DNA from: Actinopolyspora mortivallis DSM 44261
GTDB lineage: Bacteria > Actinomycetota > Actinomycetes > Mycobacteriales > Pseudonocardiaceae
Assembly (NCBI RefSeq): GCF_000384035.1
Contig: NZ_KB913024.1
Coordinates: 1,317,655-1,381,654, forward strand
Length of the DNA stretch: 64,000 nt
Reading direction: 5' to 3'
Positions 1 through 8,082 of this stretch are shown piece by piece. Every line of letters starts with the position of its first letter. Position 1 is the stretch's first letter. The notes under the pieces were generated by a model. It was not told the DNA's origin. It was given only the letters and a program-made list of their open reading frames with translations, and did no database searches. The position numbers and the translations under genes are program-made.

Positions 1-144
1 GGACCACCTGCCCCCCGGGGGCACGTGTACACGATCAGGCGGGCGATGTGGCTCGCCCGCTCGCGTCGAGGAAGGAACCGCAGCATATCGCGGCAGCAAG
101 CGAGACAGTCTTGGACGACTGGCAGGAAGTTTGGAGAGATTCAA

Positions 145-1563
145 TTGAGTACTCAGTTCAGTGACCACAACAAGAAACTTTCGGACCTCGAGGAATCGGC
201 AGTTCTGTCGATCCGGGACGCCACATCCGAGGATCGAGAGGCAGTCCGGGCCCTTCTGCACGGTACGCTCCGGCGCAACTACGACGGTGACCACATTGCC
301 CAGGCGGACCGCATCCTGGATGCGCACCTGGCGGGTGGAAAGGACGCCGTTGGACACTTTTCGCTGACACAGCGGGTTTTCGTAGCTATGTTGGGTGATG
401 ACCTCATTGGCGTGATGAACATCGCAGAGAAGCGACAAGGAACGATGAAGATCAGTCCGCTCATCATCAATCCGGATTACAGGGGTGCCAACGGTGCTGG
501 CAGTTCCCTGCTCGACAAGGCCTTGGAAGTCGCCCAGGCGCGTGGTGTGCGCCAGTTGTACGGCACCGTGGCAGAGTCCAGCTCCTGGATAGAGACCTTT
601 TACCTGAACCGTGGTTGGACATGCGGTTCGCAGGCGGACAGCCAGTACCGCCCGGGTGTTATCGAGCACGCGATTTACATCAACGTTGATGACGACATCA
701 GCGCGTATGAGGAGAAACTGGAGTTCGAGGAGTACTCACCGGAGAAGTACGAGGAACTTAACGACTTCCTGCTGGAGCACATGCCGGCGTTCGCGGACGG
801 GATCGACACCGAGTTCGTCCAAGCGCTGGTGGCCGGTCAGGAGCGCAAGCGGGAGCGCGTGGTTGAGCAGAAGTACAAGGAGGTCTACCTCGGGTACGAG
901 GGCGGTGTGTTGAGCTCTGTCGTCGCGTTCGGCCCGAAGAAGGGTGGCTCGGTCAAGCTCATGCCGCTCTGCGCCGTCTCACGGGGAGCGATGCAGGAGA
1001 CTCTCAGGTTCGCGCAGGAGTGGGCGACCGGACGCACTTATAAGCTTTACACGCACCAGCCAGTCGACGCGGCTACGGTAACGGCGTTCGAGGACGAGAT
1101 GTGGACGCTGGAGGGGTTGCTCCCAGGGGCGTATGGGGAGGGAAAGGTCGCCGCACAGTGGGGTTGGCTTTCCAACGAGACGACGCACCTCGGGCGCAAG
1201 ACGGATCGCCTCAAGGCTTACAGCGAGAGGTTGTTGGCGTTCACCCAGGCGCGCGGGTGGGATGAACTCGAGGATGCTCGGAGTCTGTCGATGGCGATCG
1301 GTGGCGAGGCGGGAGAACTCCTGGCCGAGCTCCAGTGGCTGAGCAGTGATGAAGTTCTGGATCGGTTGGAGAACGATTCCGGGTTCAAGAAGTCGGTCTC
1401 GTTCGAGGTGGCGGATATTCTAAACTACCTGATCCGTTTTTCACGGCACTGCGGATTCGACTTGATCGAAGCCGCCGACAAGAAGCTCGCGGTCAACATA
1501 GACCGATTTCCGGTGGACAAGGTCTACGGTTTAAAGGGGAAGACTTACAAGGCGAGTGAATAA
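145..1563 (+). CDS. GNAT acetyltransferase / MazG-like nucleotide pyrophosphohydrolase fusion
   Basis: A TTG start at 145 is chosen because GGAGAG lies at 133-138; it gives 472 residues. An upstream start at 25 is open but has no ribosome site. Residues about 20-175 read as a GNAT N-acetyltransferase (acetyl-CoA binding stretch around NPDYRGANGAGSSLL). The middle (about 180-355) looks like a weaker second GNAT-like fold. Residues about 362-470 resemble the MazG/dCTP-pyrophosphatase family: EAGEL near 389, then EVADILNYL, then NIDRFP. These are the acidic metal-binding helices that hydrolyse (d)NTP to (d)NMP and pyrophosphate. Fusion of the two activities is unusual. With the N-glycosidase gene downstream, the MazG-like part could supply a nucleoside monophosphate (inference). 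The true substrate of either half cannot be read from sequence. Confidence 0.75.
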   Translation: MSTQFSDHNKKLSDLEESAVLSIRDATSEDREAVRALLHGTLRRNYDGDHIAQADRILDAHLAGGKDAVGHFSLTQRVFVAMLGDDLIGVMNIAEKRQGTMKISPLIINPDYRGANGAGSSLLDKALEVAQARGVRQLYGTVAESSSWIETFYLNRGWTCGSQADSQYRPGVIEHAIYINVDDDISAYEEKLEFEEYSPEKYEELNDFLLEHMPAFADGIDTEFVQALVAGQERKRERVVEQKYKEVYLGYEGGVLSSVVAFGPKKGGSVKLMPLCAVSRGAMQETLRFAQEWATGRTYKLYTHQPVDAATVTAFEDEMWTLEGLLPGAYGEGKVAAQWGWLSNETTHLGRKTDRLKAYSERLLAFTQARGWDELEDARSLSMAIGGEAGELLAELQWLSSDEVLDRLENDSGFKKSVSFEVADILNYLIRFSRHCGFDLIEAADKKLAVNIDRFPVDKVYGLKGKTYKASE

Positions 1564-1674
1564 GCTGTCCTCCTCTGATATGTGTTTCTGAACCTGTTTC
1601 CGACGATGTCCCGAAGGCGGATACCGCTGTGGCAATCTCGGTACCCCCGAGGCGAGCAGTACCTTTGTGGACAT

Positions 1675-1752
1675 ATGCCGGGACTCGTTCAAGAAGATGT
1701 TGTTCCGGTGACCGTGATGAGCGTGGTCACCGAATACGGCCGCTCCTATTGA
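1675..1752 (+). other. Short ORF and inverted repeat upstream of the GT4 gene
   Basis: The 200 bases between the fusion gene and the glycosyltransferase hold no full gene. An ATG at 1675 opens a 25-codon frame ending at 1752, just before the GT start. Inside it CGGTGACC (1706-1713) pairs with GGTCACCG (1725-1732) across an 11-base loop. This could be a leader peptide with a regulatory hairpin, the 3' scrap of a lost gene, or chance. No recognisable ribosome site precedes the ATG. Confidence 0.2.
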
Positions 1753-1765
1753 GGTGTCAACACGA

Positions 1766-3244
1766 GTGAATATCCTGTTCGTGTGCAGTGTCTACTATCC
1801 GATCACCGGCGGGGCACAGGACCCGATCGACCAGTTGGGGAACGTGCTCGCCTCCCGGGGGCACCGTGTCGACGTTCTGACACGACACGCTCCTGATACG
1901 ACTCCCAAACTGGAGCAGCGCAACGGAATCTGGATTCATCGCATAGGTAACGCGGTGCTCCCATCGGACTTCCGGAGGACGCCTGCGGAGCTTCGATTGC
2001 TGGTGCAGCAGATGCCGAAGCCGGATGTGATTCAGGTGGTCGGGTTGCGACGCCCGCTTCCGATGATCGCCGAGTTGTTGGGCTGCTGGTGGAATGTCCC
2101 GGTCATTCAGACGGTGGGGGGCTACGACATCCCGGACCCGGTGGATCCCGATCCGAGAAAGGTTTTCCTGACCAGCAAGGACTCAATGCTTCCCGCGATG
2201 CGGCGGGCGGACCTGTTGAACGCCGCGTCGGACGATCTCGCCAGGAAGACCGAGCTGTTGCTGGGGAACAGGTCCCCGGTGCCAACGTTTTACGTCGGCA
2301 TCGACTACGAATTGTTCAACTTGGCTGCTCCTGAGGAGGACGGGAACGACAGACCCTTTCTGCTGTCACTCCGGCGGCTGGAGCCCGCAAAGTCGGTGGA
2401 CAAGATCGTCGAGGCCATGCACATCCTCCGGGACGAGATGCCGGAGCTCGACCTGGTGATCGCCGGAGAGGGCAGCGAGCGTCGCATGTTGGAACGATAC
2501 GTCGACCAGCTCGACCTCCGGGAGAGGGTCTCCTTCCTCGGGGAGGTGCCAATCGAAGTGGCGGCACGGTTGCTTCGAAGTGCCTTCGCGACGGTAGTGG
2601 CATCGAAGTCGGAAGGTGGCGGGCTGGTCAACGTCGAAGCTCAAGCGGCGGGGTGTCCGGTCATCGCCACGCGGGCCGGCGGCATCAGCGAGTACCTCGG
2701 AGACGAACGGGGAGCACTCTACGTCGGCGCCCCGGATGGCGGGGAGATCGCGGACGCGGTACGTAACCTGTGGCATGATCCGGATGTTCGCGAACGGATC
2801 ATCACTGCAGGACGCTCACTGGCGGAAGGTTTTAGCGCCGCATCGTTAGCTGAGCACTACCTCGAGGTCTATGCGGAGCTCGCCGAGTCTTACACTCCGA
2901 GGGAGTTCCTGCCCTGGAACATGATTACCGCAGCGCTGTGGGACGATCTCGCTCTCGAAGACGGTCGTGAGCCCGCTTTGGACGATCCCTGGAGCGAGCC
3001 GATCGCGGTCGAGAACCTCGTCCTGTCGACCGCTGAGCCCGAGTTCCGTGCGCTCGGGCGTGGTGCGATGGCGTTCTACTACCTCGGGTGGGCCAGCGGT
3101 GTGAGCACCGAAAAGTTGCGAGATGTCTGTCGGCACGTGTTGGAGGCTGAGCACGACGAATCGAAAGAAGCTGTCGCGGAGGCGCTGGAGCAAGCTGCTG
3201 ACTGGGGCCGGTTCGACGTCGATGATTGCTTGAAATATCTGTGA
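1766..3244 (+). CDS. GT4-family glycosyltransferase
   Basis: A GT-B retaining glycosyltransferase of about 492 residues. The N-terminal Rossmann half opens with VNILFVCSVYYP and a GGAQ loop typical of acceptor-binding GT4 domains. The C-terminal donor half has the conserved E-x7-E signature in SEGGGLVNVEAQAAG followed by GCPVIATRAGG. The GTG at 1766 is preferred to the GTG at 1754 because GAGGTG (1751-1756) sits about nine bases ahead of it. About 115 residues after the usual GT4 end (from roughly residue 375) form an extra acidic helical tail that I cannot assign. It lies 13 bases before the methyltransferase gene, so they are probably co-transcribed. Likely role: sugar transfer onto a small-molecule or nucleoside acceptor (inference). 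Confidence 0.85.
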   Translation: MNILFVCSVYYPITGGAQDPIDQLGNVLASRGHRVDVLTRHAPDTTPKLEQRNGIWIHRIGNAVLPSDFRRTPAELRLLVQQMPKPDVIQVVGLRRPLPMIAELLGCWWNVPVIQTVGGYDIPDPVDPDPRKVFLTSKDSMLPAMRRADLLNAASDDLARKTELLLGNRSPVPTFYVGIDYELFNLAAPEEDGNDRPFLLSLRRLEPAKSVDKIVEAMHILRDEMPELDLVIAGEGSERRMLERYVDQLDLRERVSFLGEVPIEVAARLLRSAFATVVASKSEGGGLVNVEAQAAGCPVIATRAGGISEYLGDERGALYVGAPDGGEIADAVRNLWHDPDVRERIITAGRSLAEGFSAASLAEHYLEVYAELAESYTPREFLPWNMITAALWDDLALEDGREPALDDPWSEPIAVENLVLSTAEPEFRALGRGAMAFYYLGWASGVSTEKLRDVCRHVLEAEHDESKEAVAEALEQAADWGRFDVDDCLKYL

Positions 3245-3257
3245 CAGAAGGAAGCGC

Positions 3258-4010
3258 ATGTCGGGAAAAGAATGGTACTCGGATGGTGACCTGACAAGTT
3301 CGGCGCAGTTCTATGATGCGTTTGCCGAGGCTTACTCATCGTACATGGACCAGCATGCGGGGTATATCGAGTCAGTCGAGGATGAGATCGTCGGTATCGC
3401 CGCCGAACGGAACGGGGTGGCCATACTGGATATAGGGACCGGTACTGGCGAGCGGTTCGATCGATTGACTTCGAGAATCGGTCCGAAGCGGGCGGTTGCG
3501 GTCGACGAAAGTAGTGAAATGACTGCACTGGCCCAACGTAACTGTCCGGGCGCCGAGGTGGTGGCTGTCTCGTTGACGGATCCGCTGATGAAAGATTCAG
3601 TGAAAGGCTTGTTCAATATTGTGACTTGCCTGTCGAATGTGCTGGGACACGTTCCTGCGGAGGAAATCGTCCAGTCGTTGCGGCAGGTCAGGGAGCTTCT
3701 TGAGCCGGATGGCATATTGATATTCGATGTCAATAATCGCTACAATGTAGCTCACTACGGTATCATTCCGGTCTGTCGCAACAAAATCAAGGACATGTTT
3801 TCGTCGCGCGGTGGGGATTTTGTCACTTCGTGTACATCCGGGGGGCGTGTATTTCGTACATCGGTTCACTTGTTCAACCGATCCGAGGTGGCCGGCCTGC
3901 TGCGTCGCTCCGGTTTCGAACTGAAGGAAATAACATTTCGTGATTATATGACAGGAAAGAAACGCGGTGAATACGGTGGCAGTATGGTCGTGAAAGCGGT
4001 TGTCAAGTGA
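3258..4010 (+). CDS. Class I SAM-dependent methyltransferase
   Basis: 250 residues with the Rossmann-type SAM motif I, ILDIGTGTGERFDRL, near residue 55. An acidic residue follows the second strand (VAVDESSEM), and motif IV sits around DIVTCLSNVLGH-like sequence (here NIVTCLSNVL). The start ATG at 3258 follows GAAGG. The family methylates O, N or C atoms of small molecules; the substrate cannot be told here. Codons are visibly richer in A/T third positions than those of genes after 37 kb, which suggests different ancestry for this cluster. The stop overlaps a GTG (4007) that could be an alternative start of the next gene, so translation is probably coupled. In a sugar/nucleoside pathway it may make an N- or O-methyl sugar (inference). 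Confidence 0.82.
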   Translation: MSGKEWYSDGDLTSSAQFYDAFAEAYSSYMDQHAGYIESVEDEIVGIAAERNGVAILDIGTGTGERFDRLTSRIGPKRAVAVDESSEMTALAQRNCPGAEVVAVSLTDPLMKDSVKGLFNIVTCLSNVLGHVPAEEIVQSLRQVRELLEPDGILIFDVNNRYNVAHYGIIPVCRNKIKDMFSSRGGDFVTSCTSGGRVFRTSVHLFNRSEVAGLLRRSGFELKEITFRDYMTGKKRGEYGGSMVVKAVVK

Positions 4011-4027
4011 GTGGTGGAGTCGGTGTT

Positions 4028-4552
4028 ATGTCCAAAGTTTTTTTGGCTGCACGGTTCGGCGGTCACGTGACCGAGACAGGATTCGTGCTGGAGCGCAAAA
4101 AAGAGATTCTCACGTACTACAACAGGTTGCGTGCGGACGGTGCGTCGGTGTTCAGCTCCCACATCAACGAGGCGTGGGGCGAAGAAGGACTGCCACCGGA
4201 AGAATGCATGCGCGATGATCTCCGTGCTCTCACGGCCTCCGACTGCCTGTGTGCCCTTGTGGACGATTCCCCTTCAGCCGGTGTGGCTTTCGAACTCGGT
4301 TATGCTGCCTCGATGCGCCGACCGACCGTGGTCGTGACGCTGGATTTCTCCAGGCTTTCCTCGATGATCCGGGGGATGGGAGAACTCCTGGATCTTCAGG
4401 TAGTGGAGGGGAATCTCGGCGACCCGGCTGTCGTCGAGAAGGCGTGCACGTCAGCGCTGGAGCTGGCATCGAATCAGGCCACCTCCGATCGGTTCTGGGA
4501 AAGCGCCGATGTCGTCCGGGCGCTGAAGTTCCGTTCGAATGGAGGGCGGTGA
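4028..4552 (+). CDS. Nucleoside 2-deoxyribosyltransferase-family nucleotide N-glycosidase
   Basis: 174 residues from the ATG at 4028 (GGAG at 4016-4019). A GTG at 4007 overlapping the previous stop would add seven residues. The protein has the N-terminal strand KVFLAARFGG, a conserved Asp (D72) before CLCALVDD, and SAGVAFELGYA with Glu89 at the catalytic nucleophile position of this family. Relatives are nucleoside 2-deoxyribosyltransferases, Rcl/DNPH1 dNMP N-glycosidase, and the CMP/hydroxymethyl-CMP hydrolases of nucleoside antibiotics (BlsM, MilB, AmiI type). Those release a free base or pentose phosphate from a nucleotide. A position beside two glycosyltransferases, NDP-sugar enzymes and a MazG-like domain fits base release for re-glycosylation (inference). 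The TGA overlaps the next ATG by one base. Confidence 0.78.
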   Translation: MSKVFLAARFGGHVTETGFVLERKKEILTYYNRLRADGASVFSSHINEAWGEEGLPPEECMRDDLRALTASDCLCALVDDSPSAGVAFELGYAASMRRPTVVVTLDFSRLSSMIRGMGELLDLQVVEGNLGDPAVVEKACTSALELASNQATSDRFWESADVVRALKFRSNGGR

Positions 4553-5751
4553 TGAAGACCGCGAGCGTGACGACGCGTGGTGTGCGGATAGGGGTCCTCG
4601 GCGTGAACTTCGGCTGGGGGCCGCATGCCGCCCTGGAGTCCACGTTGCGTGAGGTGCGGCGCATGACAGGTGGGCACTGCCGGATCGTCGGTTTCGGCAG
4701 CGAGTACGGCCGTGGCATTCTGCGCGACGTCGTGGACGAGTGGTGCGAGTTCGATGGAGCCGACCACCGTGCGCTCACCCGAATCGCTGAGGCGAAGGAG
4801 CTCGACGTGGCTCTTGTGGCGCTGGAGGGCTTTGCCGCGCGCTCGTTCGAGGAAGCCGGGGTCAGGACGGTCTTCCTGGACCTGATGCCATTCCTATGGC
4901 GGGGGGACGATCTTTCGGTGCCACCGCGCGAGGTGAGCTACTACCTCGCGATGAATCTTCCCGGATTGAAGAAGGAAACCCTCAGCTGGATGGAGACGGT
5001 CCGGAATCTGCGCTGGATAGGGGCGGTCGTGCCACTGCACTCCGGTGAAATGTCGGGTGGAGCTGAGACAGCGTTCCAGAAGGATCGTCAGGCGATCGTC
5101 ACACTCGGCGGAATTCTGGGCATGTACATGAAGAACACCAGTAATTATCCGAAGCTGGTGCTTCCGGGCGTCCTGGACGCACTCATCGATTCCGGGTTCG
5201 AGCATATCGTGATCGCCGGGAATGTGGCGGAAGGCGTGCTGGACGAGATCGTTGAGCCGTACCGCTCGTATGCGGAGTTCCGGATCGGTGCGTTGGGACG
5301 CGATGAATACCTCTCACGAATCGCCGAGAGTTCCCTCTGCCTCACTCAGCCGGGGTTGATGAGCCTGTTGGAAGCGAGTTCCTGCGGTACTCCGCTGATT
5401 CGTCTTCCACCACAGAACGTATCGGGGTTCGAGCAAGCCGAGATCCACAAATCGGGAACCGGAGCGGATACCGATGTCAGGTGGCCCTCCGAGGTCGTCG
5501 ACGAGAAGTTGGCTCGAAGCAAGGCGGCGAACCGCGAAGCGCCAGGGAACGAGTACGTCTACTCGGCGATAGCCGAAGGAGTTGCTCGGAAGGCAGAAAT
5601 CGTGCGTGACTCAGTCCGGAAGCAGATCACCGAGTTGGTTCCCGAATGCCGCTCTCTTCTCTCCAGCACGTGGCGAGGACTCGTGAATGAAGTGGGAACG
5701 GACGGTGCGAGTGAGGCCGCCGAGTTCGTAGTACAGGCGGCAGATGACTAG
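4552..5751 (+). CDS. GT-B-fold glycosyltransferase-like protein
   Basis: 399 residues starting at the ATG that overlaps the preceding stop, with GGAGGGCGG just upstream. The frame stays open further upstream but that part reads as antisense of the previous gene. The N-terminal half begins VRIGVLGVNFGWGPHAALESTLREV. The C-terminal half contains IVTLGGILGMY, EHIVIAGN and QPGLMSLLEASSCGTPLIRLPP, which resembles the donor-binding loop of UDP-glycosyltransferase/MurG-type GT-B enzymes (GG..S..EA..G.P.I..P). Overall similarity to named families is weak, so donor and acceptor are unknown. Tight packing places it in the same transcript as the N-glycosidase and the following SDR genes. A role attaching a sugar to the freed base or an aglycone is inference. 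Confidence 0.65.
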   Translation: MKTASVTTRGVRIGVLGVNFGWGPHAALESTLREVRRMTGGHCRIVGFGSEYGRGILRDVVDEWCEFDGADHRALTRIAEAKELDVALVALEGFAARSFEEAGVRTVFLDLMPFLWRGDDLSVPPREVSYYLAMNLPGLKKETLSWMETVRNLRWIGAVVPLHSGEMSGGAETAFQKDRQAIVTLGGILGMYMKNTSNYPKLVLPGVLDALIDSGFEHIVIAGNVAEGVLDEIVEPYRSYAEFRIGALGRDEYLSRIAESSLCLTQPGLMSLLEASSCGTPLIRLPPQNVSGFEQAEIHKSGTGADTDVRWPSEVVDEKLARSKAANREAPGNEYVYSAIAEGVARKAEIVRDSVRKQITELVPECRSLLSSTWRGLVNEVGTDGASEAAEFVVQAADD

Positions 5752-5765
5752 GATGGGAGTGTGAC

Positions 5766-6731
5766 ATGGCCGATACGGCGGTCGTGTTCGGCGCGAACGG
5801 ATTCATCGGCAGGTGGATATCGAGAGCCCTCGTACTGGACGGTTGGCGTTGCGTGGATCTCGATCGGCGCGGACGTGCCGGAGGTGCGGCACGTGATGTG
5901 GAGGCTCCGTACTACGATGGGGGGAACTGGTCGGAAGTCACGCTGACTCGATTCCTGGAACAGTTCGGTTCGGTCGTTGTCATCAACGCGGCCGGAGCGG
6001 CGTGGTCCACGGACGCCCCTACCGTTCTCCGGGACAACATCACCTGGGCGCGCCGGTTGGGTATCGCGTGCGAGATGTCCGAATCGGTCGCAGAAATCGT
6101 CCACATCGGTTCCGCACACGAATACGGTGAGCTGCCCGAAGGCGTGGCGGTACGTGAGTCGGACCCGCTGACACCCGACTCGACTTATGCTTCTTCGAAG
6201 TCAGCCGGGGCCTCTTATCTCGTTCGTGCGGCGTACGGAAGGGACGTGCCCATTCGAATCGTTCGTCCCTTCAATGTCGTAGGACCGGGTCACGGTTCCC
6301 AGGGACTCTGGGCATCTGCGGTCGAATTGTATCGAAATGCTCTGGCGGAGAGCTCCGAGCAGGTAGTGGCCAGTGTTCCGCGTCCGGAGACCACACGCGA
6401 CTTCGTGGATGTCAGAGACGTGGCGAGGTTGGTGACGTTGACTCTTGGACGCCCCGATCTTCCGTTGGCGTCCGTCTACAATGCCGGATCTGGTGAAGCG
6501 ACGACCATTCGGGAACTGTTCGACGTCTTCCGGGAGGAAACAGGAATCGATTATCAGTTCTCCTCCACGACGATGTCCTTGCGGCCGGGATCGCGATGGC
6601 AGTGTGCGGACATCGCGAAGGCCGAATCGGAATTGGGATGGCGGAGAGAGTTCTCCTTGCTGGGTTCGGTCCGGGCGAGTCTCGTCCTCTACGGGAAACA
6701 GGAGGATGCGGTTTTTCCGGGAAAACCGTGA
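5766..6731 (+). CDS. NAD-dependent epimerase/dehydratase (extended SDR)
   Basis: 321 residues. The NAD-binding motif GANGFIG is near residue 9 and the catalytic pair lies in YASSK, preceded by the IGSAHEYG strand that carries the active-site Ser. The C-terminal region RPFNVVGPGH...TTRDFVDVRDVARL and YNAGSGEATTIRELF are typical of NDP-sugar 4-epimerases, 4-ketoreductases and dehydratases. It begins 14 bases after the glycosyltransferase stop. With the RmlB-like enzyme next door, it probably reduces or epimerises a 4-keto or 3-keto NDP-sugar intermediate. The exact stereochemistry cannot be read from sequence. Confidence 0.8.
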   Translation: MADTAVVFGANGFIGRWISRALVLDGWRCVDLDRRGRAGGAARDVEAPYYDGGNWSEVTLTRFLEQFGSVVVINAAGAAWSTDAPTVLRDNITWARRLGIACEMSESVAEIVHIGSAHEYGELPEGVAVRESDPLTPDSTYASSKSAGASYLVRAAYGRDVPIRIVRPFNVVGPGHGSQGLWASAVELYRNALAESSEQVVASVPRPETTRDFVDVRDVARLVTLTLGRPDLPLASVYNAGSGEATTIRELFDVFREETGIDYQFSSTTMSLRPGSRWQCADIAKAESELGWRREFSLLGSVRASLVLYGKQEDAVFPGKP

Positions 6732-6939
6732 AGGGGATAAATTATCGAAGGACGTTGGAATCTGATTGCTGCGGGCCCAATCGTGGAGGATTGCGCGCTT
6801 CTCGGTAGAGTGGTCGCTCTGCTCGATTCCGTGATCGGAAATTGTGCGGCGGTACGTTCGCCAGTTGTGGTGGGGACCATGAGCCAGATGCCGATTGCCT
6901 CACGGGAGCGGGGGCGGCGCGCATGAAAGGTAGGAGTGA

Positions 6940-7905
6940 GTGAAAATTCTGGTCACTGGTGGCGCGGGATTTATCGGATCGCATTACGTGCGGAGGCTGC
7001 TGGCCGGGGGGTGCCCCGGGAGCCCCGATGTCCAAGTTACCGTTCTCGACAATCTGACCTATGCGGGAAAAATTGCTAATTTGCCGGATGAGCACCCGAG
7101 GTTGAAATTTGTCAAGGGCGATGTGTGCGATCAGGATCTGCTGTTCGGGCTGCTACCGGAGCACGACGCTGTCGTGCATTTCGCTGCGGAATCCCATGTT
7201 GATCGGTCGCTGGTCGGGGCCGCCGATTTCGTGCGTACCAACGTTCTAGGGACTCAAAATTTGTTGGATTCTTGTGTTCGTGTCGGGGTGGGTATGGTGG
7301 TGCACGTTTCGACGGACGAAGTATACGGTTCCATAGAGAGAGGGACTTGGACGGAGTCGGAGCCGTTACAGCCGAACTCGCCTTACGCGGCCTCGAAAGC
7401 GGGTTCGGACCTGATCGCGCGCGCCTTCCACCAGACTTATGGTCTCGACGTCCGGATCACCCGCTGCTCCAATAACTACGGCCCGTACCAGCACGTCGAA
7501 AAAATGATCCCGCTGTTCGTTACGAATCTTTTGAGCGGCTATGCGGTGCCGCTCTACGGCGATGGTGAAAATGTACGTGAATGGGTGCACGTCGACGATC
7601 ACTGTCAGGCTATTGACCGGGTACTGACCTATGGGGAACCGGGATCGATCTACAATGTCGGAGGCGGTACCATTCTGAGCAACCTGGAACTGACCGCGCG
7701 GTTGCTCGAATTGTGTGACGCGGGTTGGGACCGCGTGCGCCGGGTGTCGGACCGGAAAGGTCATGACATGCGCTATGCGATCGATGACTCGAAGATTCGT
7801 CAGGAATTGGGATGGAAGCCGCTCTGGAGCTTTGATGATGGGCTGAGCAAGGTCGTGGAGTGGTACCGTGATCACCCTGAATGGTGGCGAACTCTCCAGA
7901 GGTGA
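6940..7905 (+). CDS. rmlB: dTDP-glucose 4,6-dehydratase
   Basis: 321 residues starting at a GTG with AGGAG just upstream (6932-6936). It has the family hallmarks in order: GGAGFIGSH near residue 7, HFAAESHVDRS, and HVSTDEVYG with the Thr-Asp-Glu catalytic triad (125-127). Next come SPYAASKAGSD with Tyr149 and Lys153, NNYGPYQ, and NVREWVHVDDHC. The enzyme converts dTDP-glucose to dTDP-4-keto-6-deoxyglucose, the entry step to 6-deoxysugars. Length matches the family. A gap of 208 bases without a gene precedes it, so it may have its own promoter. No matching RmlA, RmlC or RmlD lies in the window, so the rest of the sugar pathway must be outside the window or supplied by primary metabolism. Confidence 0.9.
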   Translation: MKILVTGGAGFIGSHYVRRLLAGGCPGSPDVQVTVLDNLTYAGKIANLPDEHPRLKFVKGDVCDQDLLFGLLPEHDAVVHFAAESHVDRSLVGAADFVRTNVLGTQNLLDSCVRVGVGMVVHVSTDEVYGSIERGTWTESEPLQPNSPYAASKAGSDLIARAFHQTYGLDVRITRCSNNYGPYQHVEKMIPLFVTNLLSGYAVPLYGDGENVREWVHVDDHCQAIDRVLTYGEPGSIYNVGGGTILSNLELTARLLELCDAGWDRVRRVSDRKGHDMRYAIDDSKIRQELGWKPLWSFDDGLSKVVEWYRDHPEWWRTLQR

Positions 7906-8010
7906 CGTGCACTTTTAAGGGTGTATCGATCTGATGGTATGTCCTGATTAATTTAAGGTTGTCGACGCGCCGGGCGTGTGATCTGTCTCTTCCTCGCGTG
8001 TTCGTCGAAT

Positions 8011-8034
8011 TCGAACGCACTGCAGTGCGTTCGA
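8011..8034. promoter_or_regulatory. 24-bp perfect palindrome upstream of the DAHP synthase gene
   Basis: TCGAACGCACTG (8011-8022) is followed immediately by its exact reverse complement (8023-8034), with no spacer. It lies 48 bases before the GTG of the class II DAHP synthase and 105 bases after the rmlB stop. A perfect spacerless palindrome without a T-tract fits a dimeric regulator operator better than an intrinsic terminator. A factor-assisted terminator cannot be excluded. Confidence 0.5.
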
Positions 8035-8082
8035 GGGTTAGAGCAAGAGAGTTCAGCAGTGCCGAGTTGATGGGGTGAAAAA

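Noticed and set aside
145-5751. Anti-phage or phage base-modification island
   Set aside because: A MazG domain, an N-glycosidase and glycosyltransferases could suggest it, but RmlB, DAHP synthase and a methyltransferase in the same run, with no phage genes, fit a metabolite cluster better.
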